Assembly (NCBI GenBank): GCA_024233865.1 | Contig: JACKPA010000010.1 | Coordinates: 1 to 64,000 of the forward strand | Origin: Leptospiraceae bacterium | GTDB lineage: Bacteria; Spirochaetota; Leptospiria; Leptospirales; Leptospiraceae | DNA length: 64,000 nt | Direction: 5' to 3' | Shown here: positions 1 to 8,974 of the stretch, one piece after another | Numbering within the stretch: the stretch's first letter is position 1 | Layout of the letters: the number at the start of each line of letters is the position of its first letter | The notes under the pieces: generated by a model | The model's database searches: none | Told to the model about the DNA's origin: nothing | Seen by the model: only the letters and a program-made list of their open reading frames with translations | Made by a program: the position numbers and the translations under genes

Positions 1-195
1 AACATCTAAACTTATAACCGTTTTTCCAAAGGAACAATCTGTAATTTTAGCTAAAGTGTAAAACAAGGTTTCAGAACTGTGAATGACCAAATATGTTCCT
101 TTGTCTGATGCAGAAATGACTTTGAAGGTGGCGTGTGATGACCTAATCCTCCAAACCCCCTTCCCAAAGCGAGTTAGAGTTACTAGAGGGTGATA
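1..195 (-). other. possible gene fragment at window edge
   Basis: The minus strand is open for 65 codons from a stop at 196-198 to the window edge and reads as a plausible protein (ending ...GKTVISLDV at the edge). No ATG is present, so it may be the start of a gene using another start codon or a decayed remnant. I do not recognise it. Nothing else is visible in the first 250 bases. Confidence 0.2.
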
Positions 196-259
196 TCACA
201 GAAAAAGGTTTTGAAAAGAAAAAAGTGAAAATTTTTGAAAAATTCAGAGTGAATGAAAA

Positions 260-709
260 ATGATGAGCAAAAATAATTTGGAATGGCAAAACGGCGAATA
301 TAAAATAAGAACGAATAAAGAACTATTGCAAATTGATTTAATTTTGGATTATTTGGTAAATCAATCGTATTGGGCAAAAAACAGAACAGCTGAACAGATG
401 CAAACCGTGATTGAAAATTCGCTTTGTTTTGGTCTTTATAGAGAAAGCAGGCAAATCGGTTTTGCAAGAGTTGTGACGGATTTTGCGACGTTCGCTTATC
501 TCGGTGATGTTTATGTGTTACCGGAATTTCAAGGTGAAGGTTTAGGAAAATGGTTGATAGAAGTGGTTGTCAATCATCCTGATCTGCAAGGATTTCGTCG
601 TTGGATTTTGGCGACGCGAGATGCTCATATGCTTTATGAAAAATATGGTTTTACGGAATTAAAACACACCGAACGTTGGATGGAAAAAGCTGATCCGAAT
701 GCTTATTAA
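260..709 (+). CDS. GNAT family N-acetyltransferase
   Basis: A 149-residue protein of the GNAT fold, which moves an acetyl group from acetyl-CoA to an amine; the substrate cannot be told. The acetyl-CoA binding motif A is clear at residues 87-100 (VLPEFQGEGLGKWL, with Q/R-x-x-G-x-G as QGEGLG at 91-96). The ending LYEKYGFTE is the usual last strand of the family. Length is normal for a single-domain GNAT. Two ATG codons stand in tandem (260 and 263) with only a weak ribosome binding site. It stands alone, followed by about 310 bases of gene debris. Confidence 0.85.
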   Translation: MMSKNNLEWQNGEYKIRTNKELLQIDLILDYLVNQSYWAKNRTAEQMQTVIENSLCFGLYRESRQIGFARVVTDFATFAYLGDVYVLPEFQGEGLGKWLIEVVVNHPDLQGFRRWILATRDAHMLYEKYGFTELKHTERWMEKADPNAY

Positions 710-718
710 TTGGCGGTT

Positions 719-790
719 GTCGGCGGTTTGATACGTCCTTACGGACTACTCACCGACCGGACAAGACAGTTCTTCGCAACACTCGCCGAC
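719..790. repeat. GC-richer inverted repeat downstream of GNAT gene
   Basis: GTCGGCG (719-725) is exactly inverted at 784-790 (CGCCGAC). The stretch 712-800 is visibly richer in G+C than its surroundings and has no open frame. It could be a terminator-like or REP-like palindrome; there is no U-tract after it. Confidence 0.35.
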
Positions 791-837
791 GCTGACCAGA
801 TGAAATTGCAGCTTTATTAAAAACATGGACTTGTTTT

Positions 838-904
838 GTAAGGGTAAGCCTATGTGTTTACCCTTATACTTATCCGAAACTTTTCTTACGTCGAACTGAC
901 GTTA
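838..904 (-). mobile_element. partial copy of the 145-bp MITE-like element
   Basis: About 67 bases match, in reverse complement, one half of the palindromic element at 56081-56225: the hairpin GGGTAA...TTACCC (842-863), an AT-rich stretch, and the terminal motif GTCGAACTGACGTTA at 890-904. Only one terminal repeat is present, so this is a truncated copy. It abuts the antitoxin-like remnant that follows, which suggests that the element took part in breaking that gene. Confidence 0.55.
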
Positions 905-999
905 AATTATATGAACTACAACAATTATCCCAAGAAAGAGCTGCTGAACTTGCAGACATGACAAGAACGGAATTTTTTCATCAATCACAGAAATTATGA
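904..999 (+). pseudogene. UPF0175-like antitoxin remnant (C-terminal fragment)
   Basis: Read in the frame that ends at the TGA 997-999, the DNA encodes KLYELQQLSQERAAELADMT followed by RTEFFHQSQKL. This resembles the helix-turn-helix end of UPF0175 proteins (pattern: LYxxGxISxxxAAELAGxSRxEF), small putative antitoxins often paired with PIN toxins. The N-terminal half is absent; the frame enters the end of the MITE-like copy at 838-904. It is too short to be functional. Confidence 0.5.
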
Positions 1000-1020
1000 T
1001 ATAATAGGTGAAAAACTGGC

Positions 1021-2289
1021 TTATGTTGTTATTAAAGAACTTACCCTCTTTATATATGATTGAAATGCATCTACAAAATGGACTTGGCTATCCGTAACCC
1101 ATTTGAGAATGTTTTGAACAGTATTGCCAATACCCGCCTTCTCGTCTATAATGGCAGAAGCCAAAAGGCTAGCAGACAATCCGGTCTTAAGAAAACATTC
1201 TTTATCCATATCTGATGTAAGGTGTTTGGATAGAGAAGAAAATGCGTGTTCGTTCATATAACTTTGACGAAATGAATAAATTTCTTCTGCGGCTATTTTG
1301 AGTTTTTCATATTCTTTTTGTTTTTCCGGCACAAGCTTGCACAATTCATCGTGCAAAATTTCCAAATGGACTTGTAGCATATAAGACGGCAAGCCTCTAT
1401 TGGAAAGAACTCTTTTTAACCACTTAACTTGGTGTATTACTTCTTCTTTTTTTAGATTTACCAAAGTTGCAAGCCAGGCACTATCGCTATGGGCGAATTT
1501 TCGTCCCCTCTCCCCAAATCGAATTTTTTGATAGGGAAACTTATCCATACATTTTTCACCAGCTTGAATGGATGCCTGTATTTCCTTAACATCTTGAGGA
1601 ATTGGGTGTGCCCCTGCTTCCGGATTTAAGCTAACCGACAAATATTTCATTTTTTCCATTTGTAAAGGGTATAAACTCTGAAATATGTCAATTATACCTT
1701 CATAAATTTCACAAGCCGCTTCAATGATCATTTGTTTTTGAGACGGTTCTATTTGAATTGAATTTACTCGTTGCTTAAAGTTTTCCCATTTTTTTAATGT
1801 ATCATCCCCGTAGCTGCTTAAATAATGATCTCCTTTGTTTTCCAAAAATGGAAACTGAAAAATTAAGTCTTTTTTTATGACTTTTGCACCTATACTGGAA
1901 CCTTCCAAAACATAGAGATAACCAATTAGTGATTCGGGAAAACTTTCAACCCTTAAACGAATATTTTTTGCCAAACTTTGTGCATTTTCAAAAGACTCTG
2001 GAATATCTTTAATCCATTGTGGAAAAAAGTATATCATGTCTTTTTCCAATAAAGGATATTTTTGCATTTCCTCTGTCCATACCAATAAAAGTGTTTTATT
2101 TCGAGTTTTTCGAATTTCATGCTCCAAAACACCGTGAATGATTGCCATTGCTCTAATGTGTCCGACATAACTCTCTATAGGTAATTTATAGTTTTTTAAT
2201 AAGTTGGCATAAGGAGATGATTCTAGTTTTTGGTGGTATTTGTTATGGGTAGCATTTTTTATAGTATCAACAAGTAGACAGTTTTCCAT
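1021..2289 (-). CDS. heme oxygenase-like protein with extra C-terminal domain
   Basis: A 422-residue soluble protein. Residues about 10-210 have the pattern of the bacterial heme oxygenase fold, which opens heme to biliverdin, CO and iron: a candidate proximal histidine at 15 or 19, the helix LxxYxxHIRAMxxxHxxLE around 36-56, and a glycine-rich distal-helix motif LEGSSIGAKVI at 128-138. Residues about 225-420 form a second helical domain (PEAGAHPIPQD, then RFGERGRKFAHSDSAWL) that I believe recurs fused to heme-oxygenase-like proteins but whose function I do not know. ATG start at 2289. Divergent from the SpoIIE gene at 2342, so the 52-base gap must hold both promoters. Heme cleavage is inferred from the fold, not shown. 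Confidence 0.6.
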   Translation of the reverse strand: MENCLLVDTIKNATHNKYHQKLESSPYANLLKNYKLPIESYVGHIRAMAIIHGVLEHEIRKTRNKTLLLVWTEEMQKYPLLEKDMIYFFPQWIKDIPESFENAQSLAKNIRLRVESFPESLIGYLYVLEGSSIGAKVIKKDLIFQFPFLENKGDHYLSSYGDDTLKKWENFKQRVNSIQIEPSQKQMIIEAACEIYEGIIDIFQSLYPLQMEKMKYLSVSLNPEAGAHPIPQDVKEIQASIQAGEKCMDKFPYQKIRFGERGRKFAHSDSAWLATLVNLKKEEVIHQVKWLKRVLSNRGLPSYMLQVHLEILHDELCKLVPEKQKEYEKLKIAAEEIYSFRQSYMNEHAFSSLSKHLTSDMDKECFLKTGLSASLLASAIIDEKAGIGNTVQNILKWVTDSQVHFVDAFQSYIKRVSSLITT

Positions 2290-2341
2290 AACAAGATATT
2301 CTATCTTAGATAGTGTTTATCAAGCATAAATAATTAATAAA

Positions 2342-3808
2342 ATGAAAATTTATTCAAATAGTAATTTATTGGCTTCTTTTCGTCCTCAAGAAATTAGAGG
2401 TGAACAAATAATAAATGTTTTTCGTTTTTTGTTGTGTTGTATTTTTTTTATTTTCCTGCTTTTTGTTGTTCATAATAACCAATGGCGTTTTTCCAAAGGA
2501 AATTTAATTGTTATTAGTGGAATTTCTATAGGTATTCTCCATTGTATTGTTATGTTTTTCATTTTAAAGAAGAGAAAATATCATCCGTTTATAAAGTATA
2601 TAAATACATTTCTTGAGTCTGTTATTGTAACAATTGCCATTTATTCATCCAGCCATGACTTATATTCAAGCAGAGCCAGTATGTTTATTGTAAATACTCC
2701 TTTGATATACTTGTTGTTTAGTGGGCTTTCTGTTTTACGACTCAGCTTTAGGGCTTGCTTTCTTTCCGGTTTTTTTAATGCTGTTGGATATTTATTTCTT
2801 ATATTCCTTTCTAGGAACCAAAGTGGCATATTTAATTTCCTATTTTATTCCAATGACCCTACAAATTCAATGGTTATCAGATTTGCATTGGATAATGAGT
2901 TGATTAAGACTTTTTATATTTTTTTTAGTGGCGTAATTGCTGGCTACGGAACAATTCGCAACAAAAAGCTAGTTATAGCCTATCTCGAAAAGCAACAAGC
3001 TCTTGATGAACTCAATCAAAACTTAGAAAAAAAAGTTAAGCTTCGAACAAAAGAAATTCAAAAACGCCAAGAAATTATGGAAAGCGAACTGGATCTAGCT
3101 AGGGATATTCAATTTAAACTTCTTCCTCAAAAATTACCAGAACATCCAAGCGTTGACATTTATAGTAAGTACTTGCCGGCTTATAAAGTAGGCGGTGATT
3201 TTTATGACATTTTTTTAATCGGTTCCAAGCATATTGGCATTTTTGTATGCGATGTATTTGGACACGGGGTCTCGGCTGCGTTTGTAGCCACTATTTTAAA
3301 AATGCTTTTGGAAAGAAAAAAATATATATTAACAAATCCTGTGGAATTATTTCTTTATCTGGATGAGCAGCTAAGACGAGTTGTCACAAAAAACTTTGTT
3401 ACGGCATTTTATGGAATTATTGACTGTGAAAAAGGAAAGATGACTTATATCAATGCTGGGCTTTTACCTCCTTTTGTGCTAAATCCGAAAAAAGAAACTT
3501 CAGGGTTTTTGGAGTATAAAGGAGGAACACTAGGAACTCCCCTTCATTTTTCAATGGAAACACGAGAAATAGATTTATTTCCGTATGATCGAATTGTTAT
3601 TTATACGGATGGTTTGCTTGAAAGCATAAATCCAAATACTTTGGAACTTTTTGGAGAAGATAGGTTCAAAAAGTATATTATATCTCACAAAAAAAGTCCG
3701 GCAGAAAGTTTGGTACAAGGATTATTAAAGGAAGTCAAAAACCACGCTTGCAAAGAACAATTGGATGATGACATTACTGTTTTGGTTGTAGATTACCATC
3801 CACCGTAG
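2342..3808 (+). CDS. membrane-bound SpoIIE/RsbU-type PP2C phosphatase
   Basis: A 488-residue protein. Residues 1-205 hold about six hydrophobic segments, then a coiled coil (about 212-250) leads into a SpoIIE-type PP2C phosphatase domain (about 255-486). Metal-binding and core motifs are present: GGDFYD near 284, DVFGHG near 304 (usually DVSGHG), YTDG near 421 and DDDIT near 476. Such proteins dephosphorylate anti-anti-sigma (STAS) partners in partner-switching pathways; the membrane part is presumably the sensor. ATG start. No STAS or kinase gene is adjacent, but candidates occur at 30278, 32219 and 47369. Confidence 0.88.
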   Translation: MKIYSNSNLLASFRPQEIRGEQIINVFRFLLCCIFFIFLLFVVHNNQWRFSKGNLIVISGISIGILHCIVMFFILKKRKYHPFIKYINTFLESVIVTIAIYSSSHDLYSSRASMFIVNTPLIYLLFSGLSVLRLSFRACFLSGFFNAVGYLFLIFLSRNQSGIFNFLFYSNDPTNSMVIRFALDNELIKTFYIFFSGVIAGYGTIRNKKLVIAYLEKQQALDELNQNLEKKVKLRTKEIQKRQEIMESELDLARDIQFKLLPQKLPEHPSVDIYSKYLPAYKVGGDFYDIFLIGSKHIGIFVCDVFGHGVSAAFVATILKMLLERKKYILTNPVELFLYLDEQLRRVVTKNFVTAFYGIIDCEKGKMTYINAGLLPPFVLNPKKETSGFLEYKGGTLGTPLHFSMETREIDLFPYDRIVIYTDGLLESINPNTLELFGEDRFKKYIISHKKSPAESLVQGLLKEVKNHACKEQLDDDITVLVVDYHPP

Positions 3809-3920
3809 AGTTTAAACTCATTGTTTTGTTTGGGGTGAGAAGTTTATGATTTACAATAACAAACCTATCAAATAAAATAGATTAAAATTGGTTTCACGCT
3901 TTGCAAGGTTAAAATATACC

Positions 3921-4535
3921 ATGGCATATAATAAATTCAAACTAAAAGATTTAAAGATAAAATTTGGTATAGAAAATAGTAGTAGGCATTTTTTACCCCA
4001 AGAATTACTTCCTTTTGTACCTTCTCAAAAAGTGTTAAGTGAATTAGCAGACGCAGAAGGTGTCGCTTTGGCAACCGAAAAAGCCAAATCAGAGCATATT
4101 ATAACTCCTACGATTAAAGAATTACGCAGACGTAATTTGGAAAAGTTCAGTTATTTTTCGGGTTATGAGTTTAATGTGGATAAAAAACAAGGACTAAATG
4201 GTTATTGTGATTTTATTTTTTCTGCCAAGCCACACAAAATAGAAATAGAAAATCCTATTTTTTGTTTTGTAGAGGCTAAAAAAGACGATATTGATGGTTG
4301 GTTTGGACAATGCGGTGCGGAAATGTATGCTGCTCAACTCTACAATGAAAGAGAGGGTAATCCTCGAAAAGTAATTTATGGTTGTGTTACGAATGCTTTT
4401 TCCTGGTGCTTTTTGAAATTAGAGGACAAAAACCTATTTATTGATCCCAATTATATTCCTCTCACTTTTAGCGAACCACATCGAGTTTTAGAAGTATTGC
4501 AATGGATTTTGGACGATTCCTTACAACAAAATTAA
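3921..4535 (+). CDS. PD-(D/E)XK-like protein, cassette gene upstream of site A
   Basis: A 204-residue protein. The central block has the layout of a PD-(D/E)XK nuclease core: D97 in GYCDFIF, then E118-x-K120 in FVEAKKDD, followed by a helix with WFGQCGAEMYAAQ and a strand VIYGCVTN. A paralogue of identical length lies at 55438-56052 and shares this block, which supports a real family. I prefer the ATG at 3921 (AAGG 12 bases upstream) over an in-frame TTG at 3888. The attC-like site A begins 42 bases after the stop, the arrangement expected of an integron cassette. Nuclease activity is inference; the family may instead be a type-I-restriction-like or sensor domain. Confidence 0.7.
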   Translation: MAYNKFKLKDLKIKFGIENSSRHFLPQELLPFVPSQKVLSELADAEGVALATEKAKSEHIITPTIKELRRRNLEKFSYFSGYEFNVDKKQGLNGYCDFIFSAKPHKIEIENPIFCFVEAKKDDIDGWFGQCGAEMYAAQLYNEREGNPRKVIYGCVTNAFSWCFLKLEDKNLFIDPNYIPLTFSEPHRVLEVLQWILDDSLQQN

Positions 4536-4577
4536 ATCGTTTTTTTGTATGATTCCTGCCCAATATATTCCTGTAAT

Positions 4578-4689
4578 CACATGAGGTTAGGGCGTGACTA
4601 AACAAAAATGTGGCGTAGCCCAAGCCGAAAGAGAACATCCAATTTACTCTTGAGGCGCGGCTTACATGCTCAGTTAGATGCCATTTGCC
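4578..4689 (+). repeat. attC-like foldable site A (short form)
   Basis: The right end GGCGCGGCTTACATGCTCAG then GTTAGATGCC closely resembles the right half of classical attC (59-base) elements, with R' = GTTAGAT fitting GTTRRRY. An inner stem AAGCCG (4622-4627) / CGGCTT (4658-4663) is perfect. The left end CACATGAGGTTAGGGCG aligns position by position with the left end of site D (CACACAACGTTAGAGCA). The left core box is degenerate. It is about half as long as sites B, C and D. Confidence 0.6.
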
Positions 4690-4769
4690 AAAAACCTCTG
4701 CTATTTGACATTCAAATATGTTAAATATTAAATCAATAAAGTTGCACTTTTTTATCAATAAATGATTTC

Positions 4770-6059
4770 TTAAGCTACTCTTTGAATATTATACTGTAGA
4801 AATATTTCTGATAACTTATATTTTGTCTCCTCGATACATTCTTTTTTAAAAAGAATAATCAATCCTTTGCTTCGAGATTTTTTGATTTTTGCTTTTTCTT
4901 TTTGTGAGTATACAATTTTCAAATGCTCCTTTCTATTCCATTCCAAGAATAAGTATGTTAATAAACATACATCTATAAACCTTTCTTGAGCTATGAAACT
5001 TTTCCCAGCATAATCACAAAGACCTAATTCACTTTTCAATTCCCGAAAATATATTTCTATCTGCCAACGTAGTGCATAGAGTTCTATTATTTTCCGAGCC
5101 GATACTTCTTTCCCGTTACAAAGAAGGATTTTGTAAGATTCAGACTTCTTTTTTCCTTTGCTCATCTTCCATGAATAAACTATTTGAAGTTCACCAAGTT
5201 TGGGGAATTTCAGTTTTTCACTCTCATATTTGTAAACATCCGTTTTCTTCTTCCCTGACTGCGAAGCATAACGATTATGTTCTCGTGTATATTTCTCTTC
5301 GCCTTTCTTTATTATCAGTGTCTTGGCGTCCTCTTTCTTTTCTAATCCTCTTTCATACAGTTTCTTTTTCGGTTCGTATACTCGACCACTATCTGCACAA
5401 GTCACATATATTGCATTCTTTCTTTTGCATGTATCAAAAATAATCTTGGAATCATAAAATCCATCTGCTATTACATAAAACTCCGCTGTCTCCGGAACAA
5501 GACTCCTTACATACTCTATCATCATGCACGCAATTTCATGCTGGGTATAATAACACGTCTTTGTCTCACGACAATATTTTCGACTATAATATGAATAACG
5601 TGGAATTGGAATCCTTGTACCATTTGGTAGAAGTAAAAGACCCATGGTAAAACTATGTGCTTTCGTACTTCGTTTCCCTTTTTTTCTTTGTTTCTTCGCC
5701 CGATATTTTATTGCATTCTTCACTAGAGTATCTCCGCCTCGCTGAATACAAGTACCATCAAACAAGAATACATATAATCCGGATGGCTCACACAATCTTG
5801 CAGTCTCTATTATAACAGAACGAATTGCATCTTTTAATATATCCCTGGATCGAAAATTCTCCGTTTCAAAGAAGCTCCTTACCGATGTTTTGTTTTTCTG
5901 ATTATCTAAAAGTACTTTACTCAATGCCTCAAAGGTTCTTTTCCCATGGCATAGTAAAATTCCGGTTATGAGTTCTGTTAATATTCGAGTTTTATGGATA
6001 CCAGCCTTGATGTGTTTTTCTGAAAATTGGTTGACTTTTTGTGAATTTGTGAATATCAT
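4770..6059 (-). CDS. IS4-type transposase
   Basis: A 429-residue DDE transposase with an intact catalytic set: D101 (FLFDGT), D199 (VIADGF), and the IS4 signature Y-(2)-R-(3)-E-(6)-K as Y328, R331, E335, K342 within YALRWQIEIYFRELK. Length is typical of IS4-type enzymes. Only one copy is in the window. I could not define the terminal repeats or a target duplication; the element lies between repeat A and the hairpin region at 6250, and the gene runs against the orientation of site A. Confidence 0.9.
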   Translation of the reverse strand: MIFTNSQKVNQFSEKHIKAGIHKTRILTELITGILLCHGKRTFEALSKVLLDNQKNKTSVRSFFETENFRSRDILKDAIRSVIIETARLCEPSGLYVFLFDGTCIQRGGDTLVKNAIKYRAKKQRKKGKRSTKAHSFTMGLLLLPNGTRIPIPRYSYYSRKYCRETKTCYYTQHEIACMMIEYVRSLVPETAEFYVIADGFYDSKIIFDTCKRKNAIYVTCADSGRVYEPKKKLYERGLEKKEDAKTLIIKKGEEKYTREHNRYASQSGKKKTDVYKYESEKLKFPKLGELQIVYSWKMSKGKKKSESYKILLCNGKEVSARKIIELYALRWQIEIYFRELKSELGLCDYAGKSFIAQERFIDVCLLTYLFLEWNRKEHLKIVYSQKEKAKIKKSRSKGLIILFKKECIEETKYKLSEIFLQYNIQRVA

Positions 6060-6066
6060 TATTATC

Positions 6067-6112
6067 GGGTCTTTTGGTTATTTGGTTTGGTCATTAAATT
6101 ATCTAAAGACCC
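6067..6112. repeat. inverted repeat upstream of IS4-type transposase
   Basis: GGGTCTTT (6067-6074) is inverted as AAAGACCC (6105-6112) just upstream of the transposase start. It may be part of the IS end or of its promoter region. Confidence 0.35.
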
Positions 6113-6244
6113 TTAAATTTTTCAAGTATTACTTTTATAATAATTTATTTCTTGTTTCTACAACTTTATTATATTAAATTGAAAGAAAGCCATGATCTTA
6201 TAAATAGTTGTTTTCAATAAGGAGCAGAAGTCCTTGAATGAAAG

Positions 6245-6370
6245 AACCCCGAAGCAGAGCTTCGAGGTATCATAAGAGTTCTAACATTACCTTTTGTTTA
6301 ATCAACGATTTTATTTCTTTTCAAATTTTTGACTCAAAATATTTTTTTAACCGAAGCAAAGCTTCGAGGA
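6245..6370. repeat. two copies of a CGAAGC-GCTTCG hairpin
   Basis: The hairpins CGAAGC-AGA-GCTTCG (6250-6264) and CGAAGC-AAA-GCTTCG (6352-6366) share the surrounding CC...AGG bases and are 102 bases apart in a gene-free stretch (6180-6608) between two insertion sequences. They look like members of a dispersed hairpin family. Apart from these and a weak promoter-like motif, I see nothing in 6180-6608. Confidence 0.5.
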
Positions 6371-6431
6371 ATTAGACCCCAAGAGATTAAACGGAATTGT
6401 ATTTTTACGATTATAATTTTTTAGGAAATAC

Positions 6432-6461
6432 TTGACAATTTTATAATTCAAGATTTATCTT
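6432..6461 (+). promoter_or_regulatory. weak promoter-like motif
   Basis: TTGACA at 6432-6437 is followed after 18 bases by TATCTT (6456-6461). It points toward the IS1182-type copy at 6609, where no plus-strand gene follows, so it may once have served a gene displaced by the insertion. The evidence is motif match only. Confidence 0.2.
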
Positions 6462-6608
6462 GGACAAATTAGGAGTTAATTTTCATAAGTATCTTTTATA
6501 AAATTTACGATGAAATTAAATTTTTTACAATATTCTGTCCATGGTGCAATAAAATATAAGGATTTTTGGGTAGACATTAACTTTAAATATTATTATTTTT
6601 CTATATAT

Positions 6609-8363
6609 GACGTCACCGCAAAAAGGCAAAGTGATTTTCGACCCTGAAATGGCAAGATATTTCAAAAATAAATTTCGAGAAAGATTTTGACAGATTTTTA
6701 TATAGTTGGATCAGTTTCCAACTGCTATATCGTCTAAAATTCAACCCAATTCCCCTTAAAACCATCCTATTTCGCACCTTTTTTAATCCTCGAAAACGTG
6801 TTCGCCCATTTTTCCACATAGGTTTTAACTTCTCCATCAGACCTTCCACTGCTGGACGGAGATTACACAATTCTTGATATTCCGGGGTGTAATAATTATC
6901 CTCTCTATTATCCAACCATCTTCGGTTTTCATCTACTACTAAACGTGATTGATTTTTTGATAATGCTATACAATCTTTACCCAAGGGACAATTCGCACAA
7001 ATTTTAAAATCGAAGTTTGCTACCAAATCACCATCTTTCAATTTTTGACTTGTTGGTCGCTCGCCCATTGGACAAGATTCTATTAGACCTGATTCATCAT
7101 ATTCAAAATCATTGCTATTCAAATTCCCTTCTTCTGGGCTCTTTCCACGAACATTTGTGGATACAATATTTACATCGAATTTATTAGCTGTTTCTCTTAC
7201 CCCTTCGGATGGATACCCTCCGTCCGTTATCATCGTCTCCAAACCTGTCTCTTCTTTCAAATCTTCCAGACTTTCTTCCAATAAATCACTATCATCTACT
7301 ATATTCTTTTCTACTACAACGTCCGTTATTACTTGAAATGCGTTCTTTTCAGAGCAGGTCTCTGAACTGTGACATACATAACCAAAATGTTTTTCTTCAT
7401 TCTTGGTTCGGTAAGTCGCGTCTGGGTCTGATGGATTCTGCATTGAACCAGATTTGATTTCATTTGGAGTTAATATCTCTACCTTTTCTTGTTTTACAAT
7501 GCACTGTTCTGCTAATAATCTTTTCGCATTTTTGTAGGATGAAGTAGCATTAATTCTTTTATCATCTTTCCATCTTGTAACATGAATGTATAACTGCTCT
7601 GATAAATATTTTAACTTCTCTTCTATCTCATGCTTTCTTAAACGATGGTATTCACCATCTTCATTGGTTTCTATTAAGGAATGCAATTCTTTGGAAATAC
7701 AATTTGGTTCATACTTCTTTATTTCTATCAATAAATTACTTAAGGTCTTATGGAACAATGTAAAACGACTCATCCTTTTGATGTTTGCCCTTATTTGAGT
7801 AGAGTCACATCTCTGTAAATCTGTGTGAATTCCCATTTCCTTAATAATAATATCACGATGGTCTTTGAACACTGTTTCAAAGAAGTCTACATTGTTTTCA
7901 TATTCATATTTTGCTACTGTAGCACGAAAGTTATAAAGTGTTCTTATGCAAAAGGTATATTCGTTTATATCTTGGATTCCAAACGCTCTTTGATATGCAT
8001 AATTCAATAAATAGTTCTCATATAGTTGAAGGTCTGTTAGATTGTGCATTTCTTTTAATATTTCTAAGGAGAATAGTATGTTTACTGGAACATTGGGACG
8101 ACTCATATTGTTACTGTACAGGGGAGCAAATACTTCTTCATCTATATTGAGAAATATGTTTTCGTAAAAATATGCTGACCAATGCTTTTTTAGAAAGCCT
8201 CGAAGTGTTGAGTTCATGTTACTTTCTGGATTGAAAAATTTCTGTTGTAGGTGTTTCTGGTTTTTTCGAAACATAGCTATCCCCTTATGTCACATTTACA
8301 GGATTGAAGATTTATTTCAACTTTTTCTTGTTATTTCTTGTTATACCTTTTTGCAGTGACGCC
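6609..8363 (-). mobile_element. IS1182-type insertion sequence, copy 1 (1755 bp)
   Basis: Terminal inverted repeats are GACGTCACCGCAAAAAGG at 6609 and the complement of GGCGTCACTGCAAAAAGG ending at 8363 (two mismatches in 18). The bases flanking both ends read ATATAT, consistent with a 6-bp duplication of a palindromic target. Same length and, as far as I can read, the same sequence as copies at 9582 and 14913. Confidence 0.9.
6613..8274 (-). CDS. IS1182-family transposase, copy 1
   Basis: A 553-residue DDE transposase. An N-terminal DUF772-like helical region (about 20-115) precedes the catalytic residues: D157 (QRCDSTQI), D351 (MITDGGYPS) and E477 (LRPAVEGLMEKLK). A cysteine cluster (C401, C426, C429, C435) sits in the insertion before the last block, as in other IS1182 members. 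The stop codon lies within the terminal repeat, only 4 bases from the IS end. Intact, and identical in translation to the copies at 11049 and 14917, implying recent transposition. Confidence 0.95.
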   Translation of the reverse strand: MFRKNQKHLQQKFFNPESNMNSTLRGFLKKHWSAYFYENIFLNIDEEVFAPLYSNNMSRPNVPVNILFSLEILKEMHNLTDLQLYENYLLNYAYQRAFGIQDINEYTFCIRTLYNFRATVAKYEYENNVDFFETVFKDHRDIIIKEMGIHTDLQRCDSTQIRANIKRMSRFTLFHKTLSNLLIEIKKYEPNCISKELHSLIETNEDGEYHRLRKHEIEEKLKYLSEQLYIHVTRWKDDKRINATSSYKNAKRLLAEQCIVKQEKVEILTPNEIKSGSMQNPSDPDATYRTKNEEKHFGYVCHSSETCSEKNAFQVITDVVVEKNIVDDSDLLEESLEDLKEETGLETMITDGGYPSEGVRETANKFDVNIVSTNVRGKSPEEGNLNSNDFEYDESGLIESCPMGERPTSQKLKDGDLVANFDFKICANCPLGKDCIALSKNQSRLVVDENRRWLDNREDNYYTPEYQELCNLRPAVEGLMEKLKPMWKNGRTRFRGLKKVRNRMVLRGIGLNFRRYSSWKLIQLYKNLSKSFSKFIFEISCHFRVENHFAFLR

Positions 8364-8640
8364 ATATATAACATCGAGCAGAATTGTAAACATACTTGAT
8401 TTATGTCTCTAAAAGTTGGTCACAAAAAAGCAAATGCGAATGCATTATGTTGTAATTCTGCTTACACAGGTAGTTTATATATTAACTATTTCAAGAAAAC
8501 TCTTTTAATTACCCCTCAAATTCAATCAATTCTAATTATAAACATCCAGAGTGGTAATATTATTTTTGGCAAAAAGATCCATTTTTTCTGTTTCATATAA
8601 AGAAATTTCCATGTTAACTAGTAAAAATAACAATTAAAGC

Positions 8641-8863
8641 AAACGGCATCTAACTGAGTTCACCCACTGCGGAAGTGAACCAAATTGGAAGTTGTTCACT
8701 TCCTTGCACAGAGAGAGCCTTTAAACTCCCAAGCAAGTGTAGTGCCTTCGTAAGATTGGAAAGCTTGCTCGGTCACAGCACTTGCATTGGCAAAAGCTCT
8801 TTGGCTCGGTGACATGCCGAAGCGGCACGTCGGGTATGCCAAACGTTGTGTGATGTGCGTTAG
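8641..8863. repeat. attC-like foldable site B (223 bp)
   Basis: Starts AAACGGCATCTAACTGAG (core RYYYAAC as ATCTAAC) and ends AACGTTGTGTGATGTGCGTTAG in two overlapping core-like boxes. Internal arms: GGAAGTGAAC 8671-8680 with GTTCACTTCC 8694-8703; GCAAGTG 8733-8739 with CACTTGC 8779-8785; GACATGCCG-AAG-CGGCACGTC at 8811-8831. Arm order matches site C and is the reverse of D. The surrounding gene-free bases 8364-8640 hold nothing else I can support. Confidence 0.6.
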
Positions 8864-8974
8864 TTTTTTTATTAATTTTTGCTATATAGTTAAAATAGTT
8901 GTAAATTACAATCTACTATGTTAAAAAATTTATGTCTACATTGTTCGTAAAACAAACAAAGAAAATGTTCATAA

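Noticed and set aside
5072..5443. 123-residue plus-strand ORF inside the IS4-type transposase
   Set aside because: Shadow frame of an intact transposase with full catalytic motifs.
8403..8600. 65-residue ORF to the right of IS copy 1
   Set aside because: No ribosome site, no domain, composition like AT-rich non-coding DNA.
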